A stretch of DNA of 64,000 bases from Christiangramia gaetbulicola (GTDB lineage Bacteria; Bacteroidota; Bacteroidia; Flavobacteriales; Flavobacteriaceae), in NCBI RefSeq assembly GCF_003054225.1, contig NZ_QBKQ01000001.1:186001-250000 (forward strand), given 5' to 3'. The translations under genes and the position numbers were made by a program. Of this stretch, positions 17,094 to 27,410 are shown in pieces (position 1 is the stretch's first letter; every line of letters begins with the position of its first letter). The notes below the pieces were generated by a model. The model was given only the letters and a program-made list of their open reading frames with translations, was not told the origin of the DNA and ran no database searches.

Positions 17094-20000
17094 ATGGGTA
17101 AAAAATTACACGGGAATTTCTTATTATTCTTACTTTTCCTCCCAATTCTAACCTGGGGGCAATGTCCTTCATCTGTAACTATTTCGGCAGATCCAAGCAA
17201 TACTATTTGTGAGGGGACTACCGTGGAGTTTACGGCGAATCATTCTGACGGAGAAAATCTTCAGTACCAATGGCAGGTAAACGGAGTAAATGTTTCAGGA
17301 AAAACAGATAAAACCTCTCCATTAAGTAATTTAAAAAATGGCGACCAGATAAGAGTTGTTATTAAAAGCAGTTCCGATACTGATTGCACTTTCACCAGTG
17401 ATTTCTATACTATCAATGTAAACGCCTTATCTACGGTAGATGCTGGAGGAGCAATCACAGCTATTTGCCAGGGTGCGACAACTGTTGCACTTGGCGGCAG
17501 TTTTGGCGGAGGTGCTACAGCAGCTGTTTGGTCAGATGGCGGTGCAGGTGGAACTTTTATAAATAATTCAGGAAGCAATCCAGGCAATACAACTTACACT
17601 GCTTCAGCTGCTGCAAATGGAAATATTACGCTAACACTCACAACTTCTGGTGGATCATGTGGAAGTGTTACCGCTTCGAAAACTTTGACCGTAAATCCAA
17701 ATCCTACGGTTAATGCAGGTGGAGCCCTTACAGCCATTTGCCAGGGGGCGACAACCATAGCACTTGGAGGATCTTTTGGAGGAGGAGCAACAGGAGCTGT
17801 TTGGTCTGATGGCGGTGCAGGTGGTACCTTTACAAACAATTCAGGAAATAATCCTGGCAGTACAACTTATACAGCTGCCGCAAATGCACCCGCGACGGTA
17901 ACTCTAACTCTTACGACCTCGGGAGGATCTTGTGGAACTTTAAGCGCTTCTAAAACTTTAACTGTAAATCCAAATCCAACTGTTAATGCAGGTGGTGCCG
18001 TACCAGCCATATGCCAGGGTGGAACAACCGCAGCCCTTGGTGGATCTTTTGGCGGAGGAGCAACCTCTGCAATTTGGACTGATGGTGGTGCCGGTGGTAC
18101 ATTTAGTAATCCCAATAACCCAAATTCAACATATACAGCAGCTGCTAACGCACCTTCAACTGTAACTTTAACACTTACAACTTCTGGTGGATCATGTGGA
18201 AGTGTTAGCGCTTCGAAAACTTTGACCGTAAATCCTAATCCTACGGTTAATGCAGGTGGAGCCCTTACAGCCATTTGCCAGGGGGGGACAACCGCCTCTC
18301 TTGGTGGATCTTTTGGAGGAGGAGCAACTTCAGCAATTTGGTCTGATGGTGGTGCAGGTGGAACATTTACTAATAATTCCGGAAACAACCCTGGAAATAC
18401 AACCTATACGGCTGCGGCCAACGCACCCGCAACGGTTACCCTTACCCTTACCACTTCGGGAGGATCCTGTGGAAATGTAAGCGCTTCTAAAACTTTAACT
18501 GTAAATCAAAATCCAACTGTTAATGCAGGTGGTTCCGTACCAGCCATTTGCCAGGGTGGAACTACCATTGCACTTGGAGGAAGTTTTGGCGGAGGTGCTA
18601 CTTCCGCAACCTGGTCTGATGGCAGTGCAGGTGGTACTTTTAGTAATCCCAATAACCCAAATTCAACATATACAGCAGCTGCTAACGCACCCGCAACGAT
18701 TACCCTTACCCTTACCACTTCAGGAGGATTTTGTGGAACTTTAAGCGCTTCTAAAACTATAAATGTCACCCCTACAGTAATTCCTTCTGTATCCATAAGC
18801 GCATCTAACGATAATATCTGTTCCAGTAATGGCCAGCCGGTTACCTTTACTGCTACGCCTGTAAATGGAGGATCCAATCCAACCTATCAATGGTTTAGAA
18901 ACAGTACACCTATATCCGGTGCTACGGGATCAACCTATACTGCTACTTCGGCTCAGACGGGCAATACTATTAGTGTAAGAATGACTTCGAATGCCCCTTG
19001 CGCAGCTCCGAATCCAGTTAATAGTAATGGAATTCAATTAAAAGTTTTTCCACAGGCCCCTGAGAACTGGACCGGGAATAATGGAAAAATTACTCTCCCA
19101 GCGTCTGTTTGTCCGCCAGCTAACGAAATAGATATTTCGATACCCGCTGTAGCCAATGCTGAATATTATCAATGGACCTTACCCCCGGGCTTTAGTATTG
19201 TTCCGGGCTATGAAGGTAAAAATGTTATTAAAGTTAAAGTTGATGCAACGGCTAACGTTGGAAAAAACCAGACGGTCACGGTACAGGCATTTAATCCTTG
19301 CGGGAGCAATGGAAGCAAATCTGCTAGTCTAAATATTGACAATTTCACAGGTGTTACGGTTCCTTCTCCTACTGCAACAGTATGTGCCGGTAACTCTATC
19401 ACGGTGGTTGGAACCCTAAGAGGGAATGCAGCCTTCGGAACCTGGACTGCATCTACGGGAAATTTCACTAATGTGGTGACCTCCGGAACTAATCCTACAA
19501 CCGTAACAGCTACATACACCCCATCAATCACCGAGGGAACTGTTGATCTTACTATCACCACGAATGCGCCTACCGGGAATGGCTGCTCTAATAGTCCAGG
19601 TACTGCAAAGATTACCTTAACGGTTAATGCACCACCAAGCATAACTACCCAACCAATAGCCTCACAAACTCTATGTTCAGGTAACACAGCTACTTTTAAT
19701 GTTGCCGCCACCGGTACAGGGCTAACCTATCAATGGCAGAAAAATGGGACTAATATTTCAGGAGCAAACGGAGCCAGTTTTAACTTAAACAATATCACAA
19801 CGGCAGATGCCGGAAACTATCAGGTGGTTATTACAGGAAAAAACCCTTGCACTTCAGTAACTTCGAATGTTTCTGAATTAATAGTCAATGAGGCCGTGGC
19901 TATAACAAATCAACCTGTTGAGCAAACTATCTGTTCTGGGAATACTGCAGAATTCAGTGTATCTGCCACAGGCACGGGATTAACCTATCAGTGGCAAAAG

Positions 20001-23000
20001 GATGGCATTGATATTACGAATGCAACGAATGCCACTTTCTCAATACCCAATGCAACCCCGGGTAACAACGGAAAATATAAGGTGATCGTTTCGGGTGCTA
20101 ATCCTTGCCAAGCGGTTACTTCCAACGAGGTAGATTTGGTTGTCAATGAAATTGTCGCAATTACCACACAGCCCGTTCCATCTCAGACTTTATGCTCAGG
20201 AAGTACAGCGGAATTCAGTGTGGAAGCCACCGGAACCGGATTGGCCTATCAATGGCAATTAGATGGAGAGGATATTGAGAATGCTACAGGTGCTTCACTT
20301 TCAATTTCAGAAATAGCAGCAAATGATGCGGGCACCTATACTGTGATCATATCAGGAACTGACCCGTGCGAAACCCTTACATCAGAAGAATCAGTCCTAA
20401 CAGTTAATGAAATTGTAGAAATTAATACTCAACCTGCCTCACAGGTTTTATGTTCAGGAAGTACAGCGGAATTCAGTGTGGAGGCTACCGGAACCGGATT
20501 GGCCTATCAATGGCAATTAGACGGGGAGGATATTGAGAATGCTACAGAGTCAACTCTTTCAATCGCTAATATCACTGATGCTAATGCAGGAGATTATACG
20601 GTGATCGTTTCAGGAACAGACCCCTGTGAAGCGGTTACTTCAGAAACGGCAAATCTTACTGTTAATGATATAGTTGTAATTGACACCCAACCAGTATCTC
20701 AGGAAATATGCTCTGGAAGCGATGTAATATTCGGCATGGAAGCTAGCGGAACCGGATTAACTTATCAATGGCAAAAGAACGGCAACGACATTAGTGGAGC
20801 TCAAGACGCTTCCCTTTCAATTACTGGCGCAACACCTGCTGATGCGGGTGAATACACCGTAGTGGTGACAGGCACAGATCCCTGTGAACCAGTAACCTCG
20901 GAAATAGCAAATCTCATTGTTAACGAGCCAGTTTTGATTACTTCTGAACCTGAACCCAGCCAGAGCGTATGTGCAGGTTTCCCGGTAAGTCTTAGCGTAG
21001 AAGCTACCGGCACGGGGTTAACTTATGAATGGTTGAAAGATGGAACTTCTACCGGTATTACAACTTCAACTCTCACCATCGATCAGGCATCCATTGAAGA
21101 CAATGGGATTTATACAGTTAAAGTCTACGGAACTGATCCATGTTCTTCTCAGACCTCTACTTCGGCCGAAATCATAGTAAACCAGGATATCATTATTGAC
21201 AGCCAGCCACAGCCAGAAGTGATCACTTGCGAAGGAGAAAGCTCTATTGTCCTAAGTGTTTCTGTAACAGGAGATATATCCAACTATTTGTGGAGAAAAG
21301 ATGGAATTCCAATTTCAGATCCTGCAAAATATGCAGGTGAGGAAACCGCTCAATTAACAATCTCTAATATAAGTACCGAAGATGCGGGAAATTATGATGT
21401 GGTGATTAGCAGTCCGGATGGATCATGTTCGCAGATCATTTCAAATCCAGGTGTATTAATCGTAAGCGAACTACCTGAAATAGAAGCTATAGGAGCTTAT
21501 TACGAGGCATGTTTCGACGGTTCTACTCCTATAAATATAACTACAGGAGCCCTAGTGGATGAAAGCAAGGCCATCATAGAATGGTCTGTTCCTTCAGGCA
21601 CTGGAACAATCTCAAACCCTAATTCTCTTACCGGAGCCACCTTTACACCAGATGAAAACTTTGATGAATCTAACCCGGTAATTATTACTCTCAAAGCATT
21701 CGGCATCAATGGATGTTCTGCTGAAGAAGTTTCAGCAACCAAAGAGCTTACTTTTTCCAGACAACCAGTACTCAATAGCTTTAGTTATACAGCTTCAGAA
21801 TTTTGTGCATCCATTAATAGTGGTCAGAACCCAAACCTTACTGGGGAGAATAATTTCCAGGGAGGAACTTTTTCGGCGGTATATAATGATGGAGGATCAG
21901 GAACATTAAATATTGACAGTAATACAGGAGTTATTACACCTGCAGGTAGTACGGTGGGATCGTACACGGTCACTTATACAACTCCTGATGACGGAATATG
22001 TAACCCCGTTTCATCAAGTTTTGATGTTACAATTGGTCCATTACCAATTGCTGACTTTTCCTATCCAGATTCCCCTTTTTGTAGTAACTCAGAAAATCCT
22101 TTACCAACTATGGCAACTGGAGCTGAAAAAGGTGTTTTCAGCTCTACAACAGGTTTAGCCTTTGTAGATACAAGCACAGGTGAAATCGATCTGGCATCCA
22201 GTGAACCGGGCACATACACCATAACTAATACCATTGCTCCAGCAGGTGGGTGTGAAGAAGTGACCGCTACCACAGATATAACGATCACCAAACTTCCTGT
22301 TGCCATTTTTTCCTACCAGGATACTCCTTATTGCTCGAATGATCCTAACCCAATAGTAACATTAGGCAGCGATGCCCAACATGGTGAATATACTTCCACC
22401 GAAGGTCTCGTTTTTGCTAATAGTAATACAGGGGAGATAGATATGGCTGCAAGCACGCCGGGCGCCTATACTGTAACCAATACTATCGTTGCAGCGAATG
22501 GCTGTGAAGAGGTGACTGCTACAGCAAACATTACGATAACCAAATTACCAGTAGCGGATTTCAGTTACGCCAATCTTAATGAGGAAAATGCAGTTTGTAT
22601 TTCTGAAATGGTTTTAAGTATAGGTGAAGAGCCTGATCCAAATGGAACTTATTCAAGTACTACTCTGGATTCATTTTTAGATGTAAACACAGGAGAAATT
22701 AATTGGGGGGTAATTTCACAAATTCCTGTGGGAGAGCATACCATAACTTATACAATACCAGAGTCAGAGGGATGCCCCGAAGTAAGTCATTCTGAAACTA
22801 TTAGGGTGGACGCTTTACCCGAGGGAGGCGCTCTGGCATGGGATAATGATGAGAGAATCTTCTTAACCTGTGAAGTTCAAACCAACACCTTAAATGAAGT
22901 TCTATCCCTTTCAGGCCAATCAGGACAGATTATGGAATGGCAGTACCGAACAGTATCTAGTGGGGTGTGGCAAACCTACGACTCTCAGAATCCAAGCATA

Positions 23001-26000
23001 AACAGAGATGATTTTGAATCCATTCTGGGAAATTCAGTTGAAAGTACAGTTTTTAGAGTCCGGATTGCTAATGGGGCTTGTGATGATCCTGATAATCCAG
23101 TTTATAGTCAAACAGCCATATTAAGCGTTATTCCAGATGACATAAAACCATCACCAGTAGAATCTGATCCGGATGTACTCTGCTATAATGAACTGGTTAC
23201 ACTTAGTTCTGAAACTGGGTACGGAAGCGAAGCCGGTAAGTTTGAAGGAGGTGCATTCGATCAGGCTGGTTTAGACAATAATGGTTCTGGTTGGAATTTC
23301 ACGAATCCAGATGGCTCTCCTTTTAATTTTGAAGGTAGTGTAAATAACGGAAGATCGAGCACATGGGGAAGAATGAATCCACATGGAAGCGATCCGGCGA
23401 ATGAAAAAGTTTATAATGCAAACATTCCAAACCCCGAGTTAGAGGGAACCATGGTAAATTATAGAACTTACAGTGGGAATGCAGGAAATAAAGGTTTTGC
23501 CCTGGTTACAGGAGATAATGATTCTCATATGGAAACGCCTGTATTTTCGCTCACCGGACTAGATGAAGCTATTTTAACCTGGGACCAAGCATATAATCTT
23601 ACTGAAAATGCAGTCATAATGGTAGAAATTTCTAGAAACGGTGGTAATAGTTATCCTTTAGGATATCCGATTCCAGAACTAGAAGACATCAATTTCAGTC
23701 ATCAGGATATTATTTATTTTAAGGTAGGAGATGGAACTATAAGCACCGGTAGCAGTGGAAATTTCGATCATTTTGGGGAGGGAGATCCTGGTATAAACCA
23801 GATGTCCATTGATCTTGGTGATTATTTAGGGGAAACAAATTTAAGAGTTAGATTTACTTTTATTGGAACTATAGATGGAGATGTTTGGGCGGTTGACAAC
23901 ATTAAAGTTCCAGATGGCCCTCAAAAAGTTCAGCTTATCTGGTATTATGACCATAGCCCTGAAACTGGTTCTTTTGATCCTAATGATCCAGACCTGGAAC
24001 AAATAGGAGAGGTAAATCAAACCACTGTTAGTTATCCACAAAACGGCAATGACTGGCCTACTTTGGGTTGGAATGACTTTGAGGTAAGAACAGCCTTAAT
24101 TCTTGACAGTAATGGTGATCCTTGTGAAAGCATCAACAATTTTGAAACCATTCAGGTTTTTGTATTTGACAAATATACTTCTACCGTAACTGCGGAAGCT
24201 GGAGAATGTGGAAATACTCGTGTACAACTTAGTGCAACGGTAACCGGAGATTTCCAGGGAGATGTTACATCAGAATTGATTCCTTTGTCTGAAAATGAAG
24301 ATCCGCCAACTACCGTAGATGGATATAAAGGAGTTTGGGTAATAACAGGAGAAGGAGAATATACCTTGATAAATCCTGATGGGACTACCACTCCAGATCC
24401 TATCAATAATCCAAATGCAATTCTGGAAGCAGAGGGACTTGGGGACTTTTCTTTTTCCTATGAATTAATCCCAACTGCAGTTTATCCGGACAATTATAAG
24501 GATGAAACTTTGAGAGGCCAACTTGTAGAGAATTTAGGTTGTCCTCCAGAATCCAATATAGTAGAAGTTCAAATACCAGAATGTACCACGCTCGATTTTG
24601 ACGGGGTAGATGATTACGTATCCATTGAAGACATATTTGCAGATGCCAGAACCTTCGAAATGTGGATATATCCTGAAGCTTCAACTGGTACCATCATCTC
24701 GGGTCCTGGTATAGAAATTCAAATGTCTGACCTGCCAGCTGCTGTAACTCCTAATTCACGCTGGTATCACATATCTTTAATTGGAAGCAAATTATATATA
24801 GACGGAATAGATTCTGGCGTAACAATTACTGGGGGAACGGGTACTGGTAACAAGACCTACATTGGAGCCAAATGGAATACTTCTGAAAAGAAAATGGATG
24901 AGTTTTTCTCTGGATGGATCGAAGAAGTACGTATCTGGAAAACTCTTTTGGATATAAAGGAAATCAGATTCATGATGAATCAAAGATTAGATCTATCTAG
25001 CAAAGGAGAAGGTGAAATTGTCCAAGGAGAAGTTGTTCCGAATCTTTCAATTAATGGAAGCTATTTAACTCAAAATATTAACGGTGAAAATCAAAACCTC
25101 CATTTTGATGGCTCAAAAACCGAACCGTTTTATAACGTGAATTGGGATGACTTAATTTCTTATTACAGATTGATATCGGCAGAGCCAGATCCAGATTTAG
25201 GTATTATACCAGATACCTATAAGCCTGTGGCTGGGTTCTCACCAAACCTTGCTTTAACCGGAGTAAATGCGAGGTTACATAATATGACCACCCACCAACA
25301 GAACACCTCGCCTACTCCTTATTTCTCATTTAGGGATAATCAAACTTGGGAAACAGATAACACCTGGGCGAGACCTAACGTCTGGGATACACCTAATAGC
25401 AATGGTATTAAAAACACTCCAATTGAATGGAATATCGCACGTATAAATCATAATATTTTCTCGGGAAATAAGAATATTACAATGCTGGGGCTACTTTCAG
25501 AAACTCCAGGAAAAGAATTGAGCGTAGAATCAATTCCAAATGATCATTTCATTAGAATCTCACACTACCTGTTACTTGACGGGAATATGGATTTGGAAGG
25601 TGAATCGCAATTATTACAGGATCACGGAAGTATTTTAGACAATAAAAGTTCCGGATGGCTAGAAGCTAATCAGGAAGGAAGAATGAGTTCATTTAACTAT
25701 AACTACTGGACCAGCCCTGTTAGTAACCAGGGGACTGCTAATAATTCCGGTTTTTCTTTAGATACAGTTCTACTTAATGGGGATAAAGAAAATGATCCAG
25801 ATGACATTAAATTTTTAGATGGTTATTTTTCTGCAGATGGTCCAAAATCAAATCCTATGATCATAAGTAATGAATGGATTTGGGATTTTAGAGGTGGAGA
25901 TGCAGATGTCTATGGTAAATGGTTACATCTGGGATCTGATTATTTAGAAATTGTTGGAGCAGGCTACTCTATGAAAGGAACAACGGGATCGGCGGGCCTT

Positions 26001-27269
26001 AATGACAAACAAAAGTACACTTTTAGAGGTAAACCTAATAATGGTAATATTCCATATGATTCTTTAAAATTAGGAAATAATCAGAACTATCTAGTAGGAA
26101 ATCCATATCCATCTGCTATCGATGCTCATGAGTTCCTAAAAGATAATCTTAATGATCTACCAGGAAACGATGGAACAAATGCAAAAAACGAAAACGTATT
26201 TAACGGAACACTTTATTACTGGGATCATTTTGATGGTTATACTCACATTTTAGAAGAGTATATTGGAGGATATGCTGTTTACAGCTTGGCTGGGAATATT
26301 GAAGCTGCTTCTTCAATTGATTCTAGAATAAATGATAACCAGCAAGATAGTCCTAATGGAAAACCTCAGAGGTATATTCCTGTAGCTCAAGGATTTTTTC
26401 TAAACAGTACTTCATTGACCGTATTTGGTCAAACGTATAATTTCTCAGGCAATATAATTTTCAAGAATACTCAAAGAGTTTTCGAAACTATTTCAGGAGG
26501 AAACACAACTTTCAAAAACCAAGAAGGTCAAAATATCAAAGGCCAGCGAAATAAAACTAATGAAGACAATAGAACGAAGATTAGAGTGAAATTTGAATCA
26601 CCTAAAGGTTTTCATCGTCAAATTCTAGTAACCAAGGATGAAAAAACTTCAAATGGTTTTGATATTGGTTACGACGCGCCACTCATTGAAAATAATATCG
26701 AGGATATGTACTGGTGGTTGGGGGGACATGGTTTTGTAATACAAGGAGTTCCAGATTTTGAGAAAGAACAGATATTACCTTTGGCTATAAAAACCAAGGA
26801 AGGTGGTGAATTTAAAATAAAGATCGATGCTACCGAAAACTGGCCTGAAGGAAAAGAACTTTATTTGAAAGATAAAACGATAGATACTATCCATGACATC
26901 CTAAAAGAAGATTATATTGGAAAAATTGAAGATGCCGGAGAGATCACAGACCGTTTCGAACTTATTTTCTTTAAAGAGAAGGCCTTGGATCCAGACGATA
27001 TTATAAATCCCGATCTTCCAATTTTAGACGGTATCGTGGGTATAAGTTATAGCCGTTTCGACAAACAGGTTAAGATTAGTAATTTCGATCTTCTAGAAGT
27101 AGATAAAGTCATGATATTTGATCTGGGTGGAAAATTGATCCAACAATTCGATGAATTGCCTACTGAAAAAGAGATCCGTTTAGGTATGAGGCCCGTTAGA
27201 TCTGGAGTTTATATAGTGAAAGTATACTGTGAAAATGGTATTTGCAACAAAAAGATCATTATAGAATAA
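17094..27269 (+). CDS. giant T9SS-secreted multi-Ig repeat adhesin-like protein
   Basis: 3391 aa. Residues 1-22 are a signal peptide (MGKKLHGNFLLFLLFLPILT...). Order seen: an Ig-like domain (23-115); five near-identical ~88-91 aa Gly/Thr-rich repeats (about 116-558, each with AICQG and TLTTSGG); two or three PKD/Ig-like domains (560-847); seven Ig-like repeats of ~85 aa (848-1460, each with xxTQPxxSQxLCSG and LTYQWQKNG); about four PKD-like repeats (1556-1905, ADFSY...PFCSN); a LamG/concanavalin-like domain starting near 2497 (LDFDGVDDYV); a long conserved module with NYWTSPVS and LVGNPYPSAID; and a T9SS type A sorting tail (last ~78 residues, ending GVYIVKVYCENGICNKKIIIE). The protein should cross the outer membrane by T9SS and be surface-attached or released. 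No enzymatic domain is recognised apart from possible glycan binding by LamG. Confidence 0.9.
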   Translation: MGKKLHGNFLLFLLFLPILTWGQCPSSVTISADPSNTICEGTTVEFTANHSDGENLQYQWQVNGVNVSGKTDKTSPLSNLKNGDQIRVVIKSSSDTDCTFTSDFYTINVNALSTVDAGGAITAICQGATTVALGGSFGGGATAAVWSDGGAGGTFINNSGSNPGNTTYTASAAANGNITLTLTTSGGSCGSVTASKTLTVNPNPTVNAGGALTAICQGATTIALGGSFGGGATGAVWSDGGAGGTFTNNSGNNPGSTTYTAAANAPATVTLTLTTSGGSCGTLSASKTLTVNPNPTVNAGGAVPAICQGGTTAALGGSFGGGATSAIWTDGGAGGTFSNPNNPNSTYTAAANAPSTVTLTLTTSGGSCGSVSASKTLTVNPNPTVNAGGALTAICQGGTTASLGGSFGGGATSAIWSDGGAGGTFTNNSGNNPGNTTYTAAANAPATVTLTLTTSGGSCGNVSASKTLTVNQNPTVNAGGSVPAICQGGTTIALGGSFGGGATSATWSDGSAGGTFSNPNNPNSTYTAAANAPATITLTLTTSGGFCGTLSASKTINVTPTVIPSVSISASNDNICSSNGQPVTFTATPVNGGSNPTYQWFRNSTPISGATGSTYTATSAQTGNTISVRMTSNAPCAAPNPVNSNGIQLKVFPQAPENWTGNNGKITLPASVCPPANEIDISIPAVANAEYYQWTLPPGFSIVPGYEGKNVIKVKVDATANVGKNQTVTVQAFNPCGSNGSKSASLNIDNFTGVTVPSPTATVCAGNSITVVGTLRGNAAFGTWTASTGNFTNVVTSGTNPTTVTATYTPSITEGTVDLTITTNAPTGNGCSNSPGTAKITLTVNAPPSITTQPIASQTLCSGNTATFNVAATGTGLTYQWQKNGTNISGANGASFNLNNITTADAGNYQVVITGKNPCTSVTSNVSELIVNEAVAITNQPVEQTICSGNTAEFSVSATGTGLTYQWQKDGIDITNATNATFSIPNATPGNNGKYKVIVSGANPCQAVTSNEVDLVVNEIVAITTQPVPSQTLCSGSTAEFSVEATGTGLAYQWQLDGEDIENATGASLSISEIAANDAGTYTVIISGTDPCETLTSEESVLTVNEIVEINTQPASQVLCSGSTAEFSVEATGTGLAYQWQLDGEDIENATESTLSIANITDANAGDYTVIVSGTDPCEAVTSETANLTVNDIVVIDTQPVSQEICSGSDVIFGMEASGTGLTYQWQKNGNDISGAQDASLSITGATPADAGEYTVVVTGTDPCEPVTSEIANLIVNEPVLITSEPEPSQSVCAGFPVSLSVEATGTGLTYEWLKDGTSTGITTSTLTIDQASIEDNGIYTVKVYGTDPCSSQTSTSAEIIVNQDIIIDSQPQPEVITCEGESSIVLSVSVTGDISNYLWRKDGIPISDPAKYAGEETAQLTISNISTEDAGNYDVVISSPDGSCSQIISNPGVLIVSELPEIEAIGAYYEACFDGSTPINITTGALVDESKAIIEWSVPSGTGTISNPNSLTGATFTPDENFDESNPVIITLKAFGINGCSAEEVSATKELTFSRQPVLNSFSYTASEFCASINSGQNPNLTGENNFQGGTFSAVYNDGGSGTLNIDSNTGVITPAGSTVGSYTVTYTTPDDGICNPVSSSFDVTIGPLPIADFSYPDSPFCSNSENPLPTMATGAEKGVFSSTTGLAFVDTSTGEIDLASSEPGTYTITNTIAPAGGCEEVTATTDITITKLPVAIFSYQDTPYCSNDPNPIVTLGSDAQHGEYTSTEGLVFANSNTGEIDMAASTPGAYTVTNTIVAANGCEEVTATANITITKLPVADFSYANLNEENAVCISEMVLSIGEEPDPNGTYSSTTLDSFLDVNTGEINWGVISQIPVGEHTITYTIPESEGCPEVSHSETIRVDALPEGGALAWDNDERIFLTCEVQTNTLNEVLSLSGQSGQIMEWQYRTVSSGVWQTYDSQNPSINRDDFESILGNSVESTVFRVRIANGACDDPDNPVYSQTAILSVIPDDIKPSPVESDPDVLCYNELVTLSSETGYGSEAGKFEGGAFDQAGLDNNGSGWNFTNPDGSPFNFEGSVNNGRSSTWGRMNPHGSDPANEKVYNANIPNPELEGTMVNYRTYSGNAGNKGFALVTGDNDSHMETPVFSLTGLDEAILTWDQAYNLTENAVIMVEISRNGGNSYPLGYPIPELEDINFSHQDIIYFKVGDGTISTGSSGNFDHFGEGDPGINQMSIDLGDYLGETNLRVRFTFIGTIDGDVWAVDNIKVPDGPQKVQLIWYYDHSPETGSFDPNDPDLEQIGEVNQTTVSYPQNGNDWPTLGWNDFEVRTALILDSNGDPCESINNFETIQVFVFDKYTSTVTAEAGECGNTRVQLSATVTGDFQGDVTSELIPLSENEDPPTTVDGYKGVWVITGEGEYTLINPDGTTTPDPINNPNAILEAEGLGDFSFSYELIPTAVYPDNYKDETLRGQLVENLGCPPESNIVEVQIPECTTLDFDGVDDYVSIEDIFADARTFEMWIYPEASTGTIISGPGIEIQMSDLPAAVTPNSRWYHISLIGSKLYIDGIDSGVTITGGTGTGNKTYIGAKWNTSEKKMDEFFSGWIEEVRIWKTLLDIKEIRFMMNQRLDLSSKGEGEIVQGEVVPNLSINGSYLTQNINGENQNLHFDGSKTEPFYNVNWDDLISYYRLISAEPDPDLGIIPDTYKPVAGFSPNLALTGVNARLHNMTTHQQNTSPTPYFSFRDNQTWETDNTWARPNVWDTPNSNGIKNTPIEWNIARINHNIFSGNKNITMLGLLSETPGKELSVESIPNDHFIRISHYLLLDGNMDLEGESQLLQDHGSILDNKSSGWLEANQEGRMSSFNYNYWTSPVSNQGTANNSGFSLDTVLLNGDKENDPDDIKFLDGYFSADGPKSNPMIISNEWIWDFRGGDADVYGKWLHLGSDYLEIVGAGYSMKGTTGSAGLNDKQKYTFRGKPNNGNIPYDSLKLGNNQNYLVGNPYPSAIDAHEFLKDNLNDLPGNDGTNAKNENVFNGTLYYWDHFDGYTHILEEYIGGYAVYSLAGNIEAASSIDSRINDNQQDSPNGKPQRYIPVAQGFFLNSTSLTVFGQTYNFSGNIIFKNTQRVFETISGGNTTFKNQEGQNIKGQRNKTNEDNRTKIRVKFESPKGFHRQILVTKDEKTSNGFDIGYDAPLIENNIEDMYWWLGGHGFVIQGVPDFEKEQILPLAIKTKEGGEFKIKIDATENWPEGKELYLKDKTIDTIHDILKEDYIGKIEDAGEITDRFELIFFKEKALDPDDIINPDLPILDGIVGISYSRFDKQVKISNFDLLEVDKVMIFDLGGKLIQQFDELPTEKEIRLGMRPVRSGVYIVKVYCENGICNKKIIIE
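17439..18768 (+). repeat. five tandem 264/273-bp coding repeats, paired as a 537-bp unit
   Basis: Repeat starts at 17439, 17712, 17985, 18249 and 18522 (spacings 273, 273, 264, 273). Copies 2 and 4 share the GCCCTTACAGCCATTTGCC version, and copies 3 and 5 share the CCGTACCAGCCAT version plus the shorter SNPNNPNSTYT segment, so a two-copy block of 537 bp (273+264) was duplicated. Confidence 0.9.
19640..21465 (+). repeat. seven diverged Ig-like coding repeats (~255 bp each)
   Basis: Seven Ig-like units beginning ITTQP, ITNQP, ITTQP, INTQP, IDTQP, ITSEP and IDSQP, each with one Cys near the start and one in the DPC/NPC motif. The third and fourth are nearly identical in DNA over about 95 bp (20190-20287 versus 20448-20547), while the rest are well diverged. 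Confidence 0.8.
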
Positions 27270-27382
27270 ATAATCATTTAGTAAATAGTTCATAAGAAAG
27301 GATCTATTTAATTGATTCAAAGCGGCTTATTATAATATTTTTTTAACAAAAATATGCCGTTTATCCAATTTATATGTATTTT

Positions 27383-27406
27383 TACCGATGAAAATCTAGA
27401 TCGGTA
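27383..27406. promoter_or_regulatory. inverted repeat just before the second giant gene
   Basis: TACCGAT (27383-27389) and ATCGGTA (27400-27406) form perfect 7-bp arms separated by 10 nt, ending 4 nt before the ATG at 27411. It may be an operator or an mRNA hairpin covering the translation start. No such repeat precedes the first giant gene. Confidence 0.5.
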
Positions 27407-27410
27407 GCCT

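Noticed and set aside
17439-18768. CRISPR-like regular repeats
   Set aside because: Repeats are 264-273 bp, lie inside one open reading frame and have no unique spacers.
17405-19711. Long Pro/Val-rich minus-strand ORFs in the giant gene
   Set aside because: They are mirror frames of Gly/Thr-rich repeats, repeat at the same period and have no start context.
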